Origin: Peptostreptococcaceae bacterium
GTDB lineage: Bacteria > Bacillota > Clostridia > Peptostreptococcales > Peptostreptococcaceae
DNA: 64,000 nucleotides
Assembly (NCBI GenBank): GCA_902363255.1
Contig: CABIZO010000005.1
Coordinates: forward strand, 1-64,000
Direction of reading: 5' to 3'
This document shows positions 54,161 through 62,621 of the stretch, one piece after another; positions within the stretch are counted from its first letter, which is position 1; each line of letters opens with the position of its first letter. The position numbers were made by a program, and so were the translations under genes. The notes under the pieces were generated by a model. The model worked only from the letters and a program-made list of their open reading frames with translations. It made no database searches and was not told the origin of the DNA.

Positions 54161-55699
54161 TTGGCTGAATTAATATTAGAAATGAGAAATATTACCAAGG
54201 AATTTCCTGGAGTTAAAGCTTTAGATAATGTTAACCTTAAAGTTGAGGAAGGAGAAATTCATGCTTTAGTTGGAGAAAACGGAGCTGGTAAATCTACTCT
54301 AATGAACGTATTAAGTGGTGTGTATCCTTATGGGAGTTATGAGGGGGATATAGTCTACAAAGGTGAAGTTTGTAACTTTAAAGAAATAAAGGATAGTGAG
54401 AAAAAAGGTATAGTAATCATACATCAAGAGTTGGCATTAGTACCTTATATGAGCATAGGAGAAAACATATTTTTAGGAAATGAGCAAGGTAAAAAGATGG
54501 CTATAGATTGGAATAAAACTTATTCTGATGCAGAAGGTTTATTGGAAGTTGTGGGGCTTCAAGAGTCATCTCAAACATTAATAAAAGATATAGGTGTTGG
54601 TAAACAACAATTAGTTGAAATAGCAAAAGCTTTATCAAAAAGTGTTAAGTTACTAATATTAGATGAGCCAACTGCATCTTTAAATGAACAAGAATCTCAA
54701 AAACTATTGGACTTATTATTAGAATTTAAAAAAAAGGGAATGACTTCGATAATAATTTCCCATAAATTAAATGAAATATCTTATGTTGCTGATAAAATAA
54801 CTGTTATTCGTGATGGTTCTACAATAGAAACTTTAGATAAAAAAGTAGATGACTTTAGTGAAGAAAGAATAATAAAAGGAATGGTTGGTAGAGATTTAAC
54901 TAACAGATTCCCAGCAAGAGAAAATGTTAAAATTGGTGATATTTGTTTTGAAATTAAAAACTGGAATGTATATCATGAGCAATACTCTAATCGTAAAGTT
55001 GTCGATAATGTTTCAATAAATGTAAGAAAAGGTGAGGTAGTAGGTATTTCTGGGCTTATGGGAGCTGGTAGAACAGAGCTTGCCATGAGTGTATTTGGAA
55101 AAAGCTATGGACGAAATATCAGTGGACAAGTATTTATAAATGGTAAAGAAGTTAAGCTAAATACTGTAAAAGATGCTATAAATAATAAATTAGCTTATGT
55201 ATCAGAAGATAGAAAAGGCAACGGCCTAATTTTATCAAATTCAATAAAAGTCAATACTAGTATGGCTAGAATGGATAAAATCAGTAAACACAATATTATT
55301 GATAAAGACGAAGAAGTGAGGGTTGCTGAAGAATATAGAAAAAAATTAAGAACAAAGTGCCCTTCAGTAGAGCAAAATGTTGGAAACTTAAGTGGTGGTA
55401 ACCAACAAAAGGTATTATTAAGTAAATGGATGTTTGCAGAACCAGATGTTTTAATATTGGATGAGCCAAGTCGTGGTATAGACGTTGGAGCAAAATATGA
55501 AATTTATTGTATAATTAACGATTTAGTAGCGGCTGGAAAATCCGTAATTATGATTTCATCAGAACTTCCTGAAGTTCTAGGCATGAGTGATCGTATTTAT
55601 GTAATGAACGAAGGGAAAATAGTTGGAGAACTTTCAAAAGAAGATGCAAACCAAGAAATCATAATGTCATGTATATTAAAATCAAGTCAAGGAGCGTAG
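54161..55699 (+). CDS. Monosaccharide ABC transporter ATP-binding protein (MmsA/XylG-like)
   Basis: 512 residues with two tandem ABC domains. The first has Walker A G-E-N-G-A-G-K-S, Walker B L-L-I-L-D-E-P-T-A-S-L; the second has G-L-M-G-A-G-R-T in place of a normal Walker A, the signature L-S-G-G-N-Q-Q-K and L-I-L-D-E-P-S-R-G-I-D. That asymmetry is standard for MglA/XylG/MmsA ATPases. Start: TTG 54161 behind GGGGAGAGG. It powers the permease encoded 3 bp downstream. Confidence 0.9.
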   Translation: MAELILEMRNITKEFPGVKALDNVNLKVEEGEIHALVGENGAGKSTLMNVLSGVYPYGSYEGDIVYKGEVCNFKEIKDSEKKGIVIIHQELALVPYMSIGENIFLGNEQGKKMAIDWNKTYSDAEGLLEVVGLQESSQTLIKDIGVGKQQLVEIAKALSKSVKLLILDEPTASLNEQESQKLLDLLLEFKKKGMTSIIISHKLNEISYVADKITVIRDGSTIETLDKKVDDFSEERIIKGMVGRDLTNRFPARENVKIGDICFEIKNWNVYHEQYSNRKVVDNVSINVRKGEVVGISGLMGAGRTELAMSVFGKSYGRNISGQVFINGKEVKLNTVKDAINNKLAYVSEDRKGNGLILSNSIKVNTSMARMDKISKHNIIDKDEEVRVAEEYRKKLRTKCPSVEQNVGNLSGGNQQKVLLSKWMFAEPDVLILDEPSRGIDVGAKYEIYCIINDLVAAGKSVIMISSELPEVLGMSDRIYVMNEGKIVGELSKEDANQEIIMSCILKSSQGA

Positions 55700-55702
55700 A
55701 TT

Positions 55703-56887
55703 ATGGAAAAAATAAAAGAAGTAAATTATATGAATGAAGTTAAATCTTTTGCAAAAAAGAATACCATGTTTATAGCTTTAGTTGTGGTTGCTCTATTTTT
55801 CCAAATTAAAACTGGAGGAACACTTCTAGCACCAAGAAATATGACAAACTTAATATCTCAAAATGGATATGTTGTTATCTTAGCAGTTGGGATGTTAATG
55901 TGTATATTAACTGGTGGTAATATCGACCTTTCAGTTGGGTCAATAGTAGCCTTAGTTGGAGCTTTAGCTGGTACATTAATTGTTAATCAAAATATGAATA
56001 TATATTTGGCTATTGCTATATGTTTAGCAGTGGGTATTTTAATAGGTATATGGCAAGGATTTTGGATTGCCTACATAAGAATACCAGCCTTCATAGTAAC
56101 TCTTGCAGGTATGTTACTTTGGAGAGGTATAGCATTAATTATATTAGGTGGTTTAACTATTTCACCATTCCCAGAAAATTACTTAAACTTATTTAATAGT
56201 TATATACCAGATCCTTTTGGTGGAGAAATAAATATGATGTGTATGCTATTGGCAGTAGCAGCTTGTGCAATAATAGTAGCTACACAATTAATAGGACGTG
56301 GAAATAAAATCAAAAAAGGATACAATGCAGGATCAATTGGTATATTATTAGCGAAATTAGCTGCTATATGTGCAGTAATATTATTTGCAGCATATAAATT
56401 AGCAAATCACAAAGGTATACCATCTATATTAATTCTTTTGGCAATAGTAGTTATAATATATGCTTACTATACTTCAAGAACTGTAAATGGTAGATATTTA
56501 TACGCAGTAGGTGGAAATGAAAAAGCAGCTAAATTAAGTGGTATAGATACAAATAAAGTTTTATTCAAAGCATATGTAAATATGGCTTTCTTAAGTGCAG
56601 TAGCAGCACTTGTGTGTGTGGCTCGTTTTAACTCTGCAGCACCAACAGCTGGAACGAACTATGAAATGGACGCAATAGCAGCTTGTTTCATAGGAGGAGC
56701 ATCAGCTTATGGTGGAACAGGAACAGTTGGTGGAGCAGTAATAGGTGCTATATTTATGGGTGTATTAAATAATGGTATGTCAATCATGGGTATAGATGCC
56801 AACATGCAAAAAGCAGTAAAAGGTTTAGTTTTACTTGCAGCAGTAGCATTTGACGTTATATCTAAGAAGAGAAATCAATCTAAGTAG
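55703..56887 (+). CDS. Monosaccharide ABC transporter permease (MmsB/XylH-like)
   Basis: 394 residues with about ten membrane segments, BPD_transp_2 type. The G-G-N-I-D-L-S-V-G-S-I-V-A-L-V-G block and late S-A-Y-G-G-T-G-T-V-G-G-A-V-I-G-A are typical of XylH/MmsB/RbsC permeases. The length (about 390 rather than 320) fits the MmsB/GguB group that pairs with ChvE. ATG 55703 follows AAGGAG; ATG 55730 is a less likely alternative. Its stop lies inside the bidirectional terminator shared with the repressor gene. Confidence 0.9.
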   Translation: MEKIKEVNYMNEVKSFAKKNTMFIALVVVALFFQIKTGGTLLAPRNMTNLISQNGYVVILAVGMLMCILTGGNIDLSVGSIVALVGALAGTLIVNQNMNIYLAIAICLAVGILIGIWQGFWIAYIRIPAFIVTLAGMLLWRGIALIILGGLTISPFPENYLNLFNSYIPDPFGGEINMMCMLLAVAACAIIVATQLIGRGNKIKKGYNAGSIGILLAKLAAICAVILFAAYKLANHKGIPSILILLAIVVIIYAYYTSRTVNGRYLYAVGGNEKAAKLSGIDTNKVLFKAYVNMAFLSAVAALVCVARFNSAAPTAGTNYEMDAIAACFIGGASAYGGTGTVGGAVIGAIFMGVLNNGMSIMGIDANMQKAVKGLVLLAAVAFDVISKKRNQSK

Positions 56888-56919
56888 CAATATGAAGTTA
56901 TTCATATTTGCTACTTAGA
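56879..56919. terminator. Bidirectional terminator between permease and repressor genes
   Basis: TCTAAGTAGCAATATGA / TCATATTTGCTACTTAGA stem with a short loop. It contains the permease stop and part of the repressor's C-terminal end on the other strand. Confidence 0.75.
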
Positions 56920-58055
56920 ACTAGGTTATCGATTTTTAGGAAGTTTTTACTTACTATATAAATACCACCTAGTAATATAGAGTGATTTTGAAGTGTTGTC
57001 GGGACTATGTTTATAAACTCAGACATACGGCTGTTCATACTATTTTTAATCTTTTCTATTATGTTAGGAAGATAAGTAGTTATGTCACTATTTATGATAA
57101 TAATATGAGGGTTGAATGTGTTTAAAATATTATTTATAGCTATAGACATATAATTAATAAAAGATGTTATAACTTGATTAGCTTCTATATCTCCATATAA
57201 ATAATCTGAAATTAAAACATCAATATCTTTAACTTCAAAACCCTTTAATTCAGAGTAGTTTTGAAGAAGAGAGGTTTTAGAAATATATTGCTCTAAGCAA
57301 CCATTATTACCACAGGGACAAGGTTTTCCGTTTGGTACAACAATAGAGTGACCAAACTCACCAGCAAAGCCATTATAACCTGTATAAAGTTTATTATCTA
57401 TAATTATTCCCAGACCCACACCCGTATGTATACTGATGTTTACTATATTGGAATAACTATTAAAAAATGTTTTTTCACCTATGACAGATAGATTAGCTTC
57501 GTTTTCCAAATATACTGGAATATCAAAAGTTTTACTTAGGTCAGAAGCCATATCTAGTTTAGTTAAGTCGTAATAAGGTGTAAAAATAACCTCATTTTTA
57601 AAAGTAATACCATGAATACCAATGGTAATTCCCACAACACCATATTTAGAATTGGGAACTAAAGTTAGTGTGTGCTTTATGATAGCTTTAAGCTTTTTTA
57701 ATAATGTTAAAGCATTTAAATTATTATTATAATGAGAAGAATATACTTTTTCGCCTTTTAAATCAGAAAGATAAACTGATATATATTCTGCATTTAAATC
57801 AATAGAAATAGCATAAGCACATTTTTGATTAAAGCATAAAAGTATAGGTTTACGACCTACATGAGTATCTTTACTTCCAATTTCAATTACTAATGAATGA
57901 TCTATTAGATCTTGTACAATTGCAGAGACAGTTGCCTTAGTCAAACTAAGCTTCTTAGAAAGATCTGCACGAGATATGGGACCATAATTTAAAATAGTTT
58001 CAAGTATAAGATGGTTATTAATATTTCTAATTAATTCTTGACTTGCAGCAGCCAT
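56898..58055 (-). CDS. xylR: ROK-family transcriptional repressor (XylR-like)
   Basis: 385 residues. N-terminal winged helix (about 1-80; I-S-R-A-D-L-S-K-K-L-S-L-T-K-A-T-V-S-A-I-V-Q-D-L), then the ROK domain with a G-N-N-G-C-L-E-Q-Y motif (zinc and sugar region C-P-C-G-N-N-G-C). It should bind the 8-5-8 palindromes at 51704 and 58201 and release them with xylose. It lies between the transporter and xylA, in the opposite direction. Its promoter is in the 58056-58200 gap. Start ATG 58055 behind AAAAGGAG. Confidence 0.87.
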   Translation of the reverse strand: MAAASQELIRNINNHLILETILNYGPISRADLSKKLSLTKATVSAIVQDLIDHSLVIEIGSKDTHVGRKPILLCFNQKCAYAISIDLNAEYISVYLSDLKGEKVYSSHYNNNLNALTLLKKLKAIIKHTLTLVPNSKYGVVGITIGIHGITFKNEVIFTPYYDLTKLDMASDLSKTFDIPVYLENEANLSVIGEKTFFNSYSNIVNISIHTGVGLGIIIDNKLYTGYNGFAGEFGHSIVVPNGKPCPCGNNGCLEQYISKTSLLQNYSELKGFEVKDIDVLISDYLYGDIEANQVITSFINYMSIAINNILNTFNPHIIIINSDITTYLPNIIEKIKNSMNSRMSEFINIVPTTLQNHSILLGGIYIVSKNFLKIDNLVLSSKYE

Positions 58056-58200
58056 GTTAATCTCCTTTTCATAAATTAATATTTATTATTATTTTAGCAC
58101 ATAAAAAGGAAATATAGGGATAATTAGATAATAGTGAACTAAGTCAAAAAAAGATTTTAATATCTTATAAATAAGTATTATATTTTAAAAATTTATTTAA

Positions 58201-58221
58201 TTAGTTTAATCAATAAACAAA
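58201..58221. promoter_or_regulatory. Likely XylR operator 2
   Basis: TTAGTTTA-ATCAA-TAAACAAA has the same 8-5-8 layout as the operator at 51704 with one mismatch in the right arm. It lies 16 bp upstream of xylA, within the promoter-proximal region, and may also serve the divergent repressor gene. Confidence 0.75.
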
Positions 58222-58237
58222 TGGAGGAATATAAATA

Positions 58238-59578
58238 ATGAGTACAATGGCAGAAACAAAAATATATTTTAAAGGAATAGAAAAAGTAAATTATGAAGGA
58301 CCAACAAGTAAAAATCCTTTAGCATTTAAATATTATAATCCAGATGAAGTAGTAATGGGGAAAACAATGAAAGATCATTGTAGATTTGCAATGAGTTACT
58401 GGCATACATTAACTTATATGGGAAATGATCCATTCGGTGGAGCTACTATGCATAGACCTTGGGATCAAAGAGAAGATGCTATGGAAATTGCAAAAGAAAG
58501 AGTTCATGCTTCATTTGAATTTATGTCAAAAATGCAAATACCATTCTTCTGTTTCCACGATGTTGACGTGGCACCAAGAGGGGTTACTTTAGCAGAAACT
58601 AATAAAAATCTTGATGAAATAGTTGAAGTAATAAAAGAAGAAATGGAAAGAACAGGAATAAAGTGTTTATGGGGAACTACAAATGCTTTTGGTGATGATA
58701 AATTTGTTCATGGTGCTGGAACTTCTTGTAATGCTACTGTATTTGCATATGCTGCAGCTCAAATCAAAAAAGCTATGGAAGTAACTAAAGAATTAGGTGG
58801 AGTAAACTATGTATTCTGGGGAGGAAGAGAAGGTTATGAAACTCTTCTAAATACTGACACAGAATTAGAACTTGATAACTTAGCTAGATTATTAAAAATG
58901 GCTGTAGATTACAAAGAAGAAATAGGATTTGAAGGTCAATTATTAATAGAACCAAAACCAAAAGAACCAACTAAACATCAATATGATTTTGATACTGCTA
59001 CAGTTTTAGCATTCTTAAGAAAATATAACTTACAAGATCATTTCAAATTAAATATAGAAGCTAACCATGCTACACTTGCACAACATACTTTCCAACATGA
59101 ATTAAACCAATGCAGAATAAACGGAGTATTAGGAAGTGTTGATGCTAACCAAGGTGATCCAATGTTAGGATGGGATACAGACCAATTCCCAACAAACGTA
59201 TATGATACTACTTTAGCTATGTATGAAATATTATTAGCTGGTGGTTTAGGACAAGGTGGATTAAACTTTGATTCTAAAGTTAGAAGAGGTTCATTTGAAG
59301 AATCAGATTTATTCTATGCTTATATAGCAGGTATGGATGCTTTTGCCAGAGGATTAAAAGTTGCAGCTAAATTAATAGAAGATAAAGTATTTGAAGAATT
59401 CAAAGATAGAAGATATGCTTCTTACAAAGAAGGCTTAGGAAAAGATATAATAGATGGAAAAGTTGGTTTTAAAGAATTAGAAGCTTATGCTCTAGAAAAT
59501 GGAGTAACTCCAAATGTTTCAGGAAGACAAGAATTATTAGAGAGTATATTAAATCAATATATAATGGAAACTAAATAG
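58238..59578 (+). CDS. xylA: Xylose isomerase
   Basis: 446 residues, normal length. Motifs: F-C-F-H-D-V-D (catalytic His), W-G-G-R-E-G-Y-E, E-P-K-P-K-E-P-T-K-H-Q-Y-D (metal ligands), E-A-N-H-A and D-A-N-Q-G-D. Converts D-xylose to D-xylulose in the cytoplasm. Strong ribosome site (TGGAGGA) and an XylR-type operator just upstream. It is transcribed separately from the transporter, then followed by a terminator and xylB. Confidence 0.96.
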   Translation: MSTMAETKIYFKGIEKVNYEGPTSKNPLAFKYYNPDEVVMGKTMKDHCRFAMSYWHTLTYMGNDPFGGATMHRPWDQREDAMEIAKERVHASFEFMSKMQIPFFCFHDVDVAPRGVTLAETNKNLDEIVEVIKEEMERTGIKCLWGTTNAFGDDKFVHGAGTSCNATVFAYAAAQIKKAMEVTKELGGVNYVFWGGREGYETLLNTDTELELDNLARLLKMAVDYKEEIGFEGQLLIEPKPKEPTKHQYDFDTATVLAFLRKYNLQDHFKLNIEANHATLAQHTFQHELNQCRINGVLGSVDANQGDPMLGWDTDQFPTNVYDTTLAMYEILLAGGLGQGGLNFDSKVRRGSFEESDLFYAYIAGMDAFARGLKVAAKLIEDKVFEEFKDRRYASYKEGLGKDIIDGKVGFKELEAYALENGVTPNVSGRQELLESILNQYIMETK

Positions 59579-59588
59579 TAAAGTTTTT

Positions 59589-59637
59589 TAGGATGTAATA
59601 AATATTGCTTACGCTTTCTTTACTACATCCTTTTTAT
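59589..59637 (+). terminator. Terminator after xylA
   Basis: AGGATGTA and TACATCCT form the base of a stem-loop with a T-run. An internal hairpin closes the long loop. Readthrough to xylB may be partial. Confidence 0.7.
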
Positions 59638-59694
59638 TACAATAATAAGTGAAATATAAGTTAGACAAAATTATTAACACATAGGGGGAAAAAA

Positions 59695-61164
59695 ATGTAT
59701 TACATAGGTATAGATTTAGGGACTTCAGCAGTAAAACTACTTTTAATGGATGGCAATGGAAAAGTATGTAACATAGTATCAAAAGAATACCCAATATATT
59801 TTCCACAACCAGGATGGTCAGAACAAAATCCAAGTGACTGGTACTCTCAGACTATGATAGGTTTAAAAGAATTAATAAAAAATGTGGATAAAAGCCAAGT
59901 AGCTGGTATAAGTTTTGGTGGACAAATGCATGGACTTGTTATTTTAGATGAAAATGATGAGGTAATAAGACCAGCGCTTCTTTGGAATGATGGTAGAACA
60001 AAAGAAGAATGTGATTATTTAAATGAAGTTATAGGAAAAGAAACTTTATCTAAATATACAGCGAATATATCTTTTACAGGATTTACTGCACCTAAGATTT
60101 TATGGGTGAAAAATAAAGAGCCAGAAAACTTTGCAAAAATTAAAAAGATAATGTTGCCTAAAGATTACATAGCTTATAAATTAAGTGGTGTTCATTGTAC
60201 GGATGTGTCAGATGCTTCAGGAATGTTAATTTTTGATGTGGAAAATAGATGTTGGTCAAAAGAAATGATTGATATTTGTGGCATAAAAGAGGAACAACTA
60301 GCAAAAGTATATGAAAGTTACGAAGTTGTGGGAAATGTTACTGAAGAAATAGCAAAAGAATTGGAAATTCCAAATACAGTGAAAGTTGTGGCAGGAGCAG
60401 GAGATAATGCAGCTGCAGCCATAGGAACAGGAACTGTTGGTGATGGAAGATGTAATATATCACTTGGTACATCAGGTACTATATTCATATCTTCTAAGAA
60501 ATTTGGGGTTGATTCTAATAATGCACTACACTCATTTGACCATGCCGATGGAAACTATCATTTAATGGGATGCATGTTAAGTGCAGCATCTTGTAATAAA
60601 TGGTGGAATGAAGAAATATTAGGTACAAAAGATTATGCCAAAGAACAAGAAAATATCACTAAACTTGGAGAAAATAATGTTTATTTCTTACCATATTTAA
60701 TGGGTGAAAGATCTCCTCACAACAACCCAAATGCAAGAGGGACTTTCATAGGAATGAGTATGGATACTTCTAGAAGTGATATGACTCAAGCAGTACTTGA
60801 AGGTGTTGCATTTGCTCTTAGAGATTCATTAGAAGTTGCAAAATCTTTAGGAATAAGTATAGAAAGAACAAAAATATGTGGTGGTGGAGCAAAAAGCCCT
60901 CTTTGGAAAAAAATTATAGCAAATGTACTTAATTTAAAAGTAGATATGATCGAAAGTGAAGAAGGGCCAGCACTAGGTGGAGCAATACTTGCAGCTGTAG
61001 CTTGTGGAGAATTTGAAAGCATAGAAGGTGCAGTAAGTAAGTTAGTAAAAGTAACAGAAACAATAGAACCAGATGAAGAATTAGTCGAAAAATATGAAGA
61101 AAGATATAATAAATTCAAAAAAATATATCCAACAGTTAAAAACTTATATGATGAATTAATATAA
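59695..61164 (+). CDS. xylB: Xylulokinase
   Basis: 489 residues, FGGY kinase. N-terminal D-L-G-T-S-A-V-K phosphate loop, W-S-E-Q-N-P-x-D-W (xylulose region), G-Q-M-H-G, G-G-G-A-K-S-P-L-W near the C-terminus and the ATP D-A-S. It phosphorylates D-xylulose to xylulose 5-phosphate for the pentose-phosphate pathway. Start ATG 59695 follows GGGGGA. Last gene of the xylose locus. Confidence 0.95.
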   Translation: MYYIGIDLGTSAVKLLLMDGNGKVCNIVSKEYPIYFPQPGWSEQNPSDWYSQTMIGLKELIKNVDKSQVAGISFGGQMHGLVILDENDEVIRPALLWNDGRTKEECDYLNEVIGKETLSKYTANISFTGFTAPKILWVKNKEPENFAKIKKIMLPKDYIAYKLSGVHCTDVSDASGMLIFDVENRCWSKEMIDICGIKEEQLAKVYESYEVVGNVTEEIAKELEIPNTVKVVAGAGDNAAAAIGTGTVGDGRCNISLGTSGTIFISSKKFGVDSNNALHSFDHADGNYHLMGCMLSAASCNKWWNEEILGTKDYAKEQENITKLGENNVYFLPYLMGERSPHNNPNARGTFIGMSMDTSRSDMTQAVLEGVAFALRDSLEVAKSLGISIERTKICGGGAKSPLWKKIIANVLNLKVDMIESEEGPALGGAILAAVACGEFESIEGAVSKLVKVTETIEPDEELVEKYEERYNKFKKIYPTVKNLYDELI

Positions 61165-61230
61165 GCAAAAATATATTGCAAAATTTACTCACCTTATGTA
61201 TTAATTAATTAATAATATATAATTTTATAG

Positions 61231-61290
61231 AACCCATCTAAGTAGACAATATAAGGAGTCTACTTAGGTGGGTTTTAAATTTTTTTTCTT
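61231..61290 (+). terminator. Strong terminator after xylB
   Basis: A 17-bp stem (AACCCATCTAAGTAGAC / GTCTACTTAGGTGGGTT, one wobble) with a 10-nt loop, then a long T-run. Confidence 0.92.
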
Positions 61291-61374
61291 TTTTACATAG
61301 AGAGAAATTATGATAATCTATAATCTGTGGGGAAATTATATATTTGAGAAATATAAAATAATATGAAAAATATA

Positions 61375-61405
61375 TTGACCTGGAGTTAACTCCAAGTACT
61401 ATTAT
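61375..61405 (+). promoter_or_regulatory. MerR-type promoter with 19-bp spacer and palindromic operator
   Basis: TTGACC (61375-61380), a 19-bp spacer and TATTAT (61400-61405). The spacer carries the palindrome TGGAGTTAACTCCA. A 19-bp spacer with a central dyad is the hallmark of MerR-activated promoters, and a MerR gene is the second of the operon. A 17-bp promoter could not be built from these boxes. Confidence 0.88.
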
Positions 61406-61496
61406 TAAATTGAAAGAGAATCATTCATATTTATACAACTTGGAAAAATAAAAAGGTAAATTTAATAGATATAAGTTTTAGGGGGAGAAAATACTT

Positions 61497-62033
61497 ATGA
61501 GTAAAAAGGTTTTAATTTTATCTGGAAGTCCTAGGAGAAATGGAAATTCAGATATACTATGTAATGAATTTAAAAAGGGTGCTGAAGAAAGTGGAAATGA
61601 AGTAGAAAAAATTTTCATAAGAGATAAAAATATAAATTACTGTACAGGATGTTATGCTTGTAGCAAAGTTGGAAAATGTGTTCAAAAAGATGACATGGCA
61701 GAAATTTTACAGAAAATGATAGATGCAAATGTAATTGTTATGTCGACTCCTGTGTATTTTTATACAATGGATGGGCAGATGAAAACTTTAATTGATAGAA
61801 CTGTTGCCAGATATACTAAAATTACAAACAAGGAATTTTATTTTATAGCAACAGCAGCTGTAAATAGTGAAAAACTAATGGAAAGAACAATTGACGGATT
61901 TAGAGGATTTACTGATTGTTTAGATGGAGCAAAAGAAAAAGGTATTATTTATGGAAAAGGTGCTTGGGAAGTGGGAGAGATAAAAGGAACTAAAGCTATG
62001 ACAGAAGCTTACGAAATGGGAAAAACAGTGTAA
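61497..62033 (+). CDS. Iron-sulfur flavoprotein / FMN reductase-family protein
   Basis: 178 residues, flavodoxin fold. The FMN phosphate loop is S-G-S-P-R-R-N-G-N-S, and a C-x-x-C-x-x-C (C-T-G-C-Y-A-C) with a further Cys in K-C-V-Q may hold a cluster. The S-T-P-V-Y-F-Y-T-M segment is typical of NADPH-dependent FMN reductases. It probably reduces flavin, quinones or electrophiles. Controlled by the MerR protein encoded downstream through the 19-bp-spacer promoter. Start ATG 61497 behind AGGGGGA. Confidence 0.85.
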   Translation: MSKKVLILSGSPRRNGNSDILCNEFKKGAEESGNEVEKIFIRDKNINYCTGCYACSKVGKCVQKDDMAEILQKMIDANVIVMSTPVYFYTMDGQMKTLIDRTVARYTKITNKEFYFIATAAVNSEKLMERTIDGFRGFTDCLDGAKEKGIIYGKGAWEVGEIKGTKAMTEAYEMGKTV

Positions 62034-62054
62034 TAAAATGAAAGGAAGATGTTT

Positions 62055-62444
62055 ATGACAATTACAGAAGTAAGTAGAAAATATGGTTTATCAGCAGATA
62101 CACTGAGATATTATGAAAGAGTGGGATTAATACCTAAAGTAAATCGTAATAGAAGTGGGGTAAGAAATTATACTCAAGAAGATTGTAATTGGGTAGAGTT
62201 TATAAAATGTATGAGGGGAGCAGGGCTTCCTATAGAAGTTTTAATAGACTACGTTGAAATGTTTCAACAAGGAGACTCTACTGTTAATGCAAGAAAAGAA
62301 TTGCTTATAGATCAACGTAAAGCTTTAGCTGAAAAAATCGAAGAGATGAAGAAGACTTTAGCACGTTTAGATTATAAAATTGATCGATATGAAAAAGGTT
62401 TAGTGATGAGTGAAAAAGATTTAAGAGAAAAAAAGAATAATTAA
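62055..62444 (+). CDS. MerR-family regulator
   Basis: About 129 residues. N-terminal winged helix (M-T-I-T-E-V-S-R-K-Y-G-L-S-A-D-T-L-R-Y-Y-E-R-V-G-L-I-P) and a dimerisation helix. It lacks the metal-binding Cys of CueR/MerR types, so it is a small-molecule or aldehyde-sensing (AdhR/NmlR-like) regulator. ATG 62055 is preferred over ATG 62049, which abuts the ribosome site AAAGGAAG. It autoregulates as second gene of the flavoprotein operon. Confidence 0.9.
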   Translation: MTITEVSRKYGLSADTLRYYERVGLIPKVNRNRSGVRNYTQEDCNWVEFIKCMRGAGLPIEVLIDYVEMFQQGDSTVNARKELLIDQRKALAEKIEEMKKTLARLDYKIDRYEKGLVMSEKDLREKKNN

Positions 62445-62453
62445 TTAGATTTT

Positions 62454-62488
62454 AAAGTGCCTACCTACTAAATAATTAGGCACTTTAC
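62454..62488 (+). terminator. Terminator after the MerR gene
   Basis: AAAGTGCCTA / TAGGCACTTT stem with a 13-nt loop; short T-run. Confidence 0.8.
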
Positions 62489-62621
62489 TCATGTTTATTT
62501 AAATAATATTTTTAATGTATATTTCTTTAAAAGAATAGCAATTAAGAAATAAAATAAGTGGAAAAAACATTTGAAAAATTATAAAATGACAATATAGACT
62601 AACAATATTAGGGGGAAGAGA

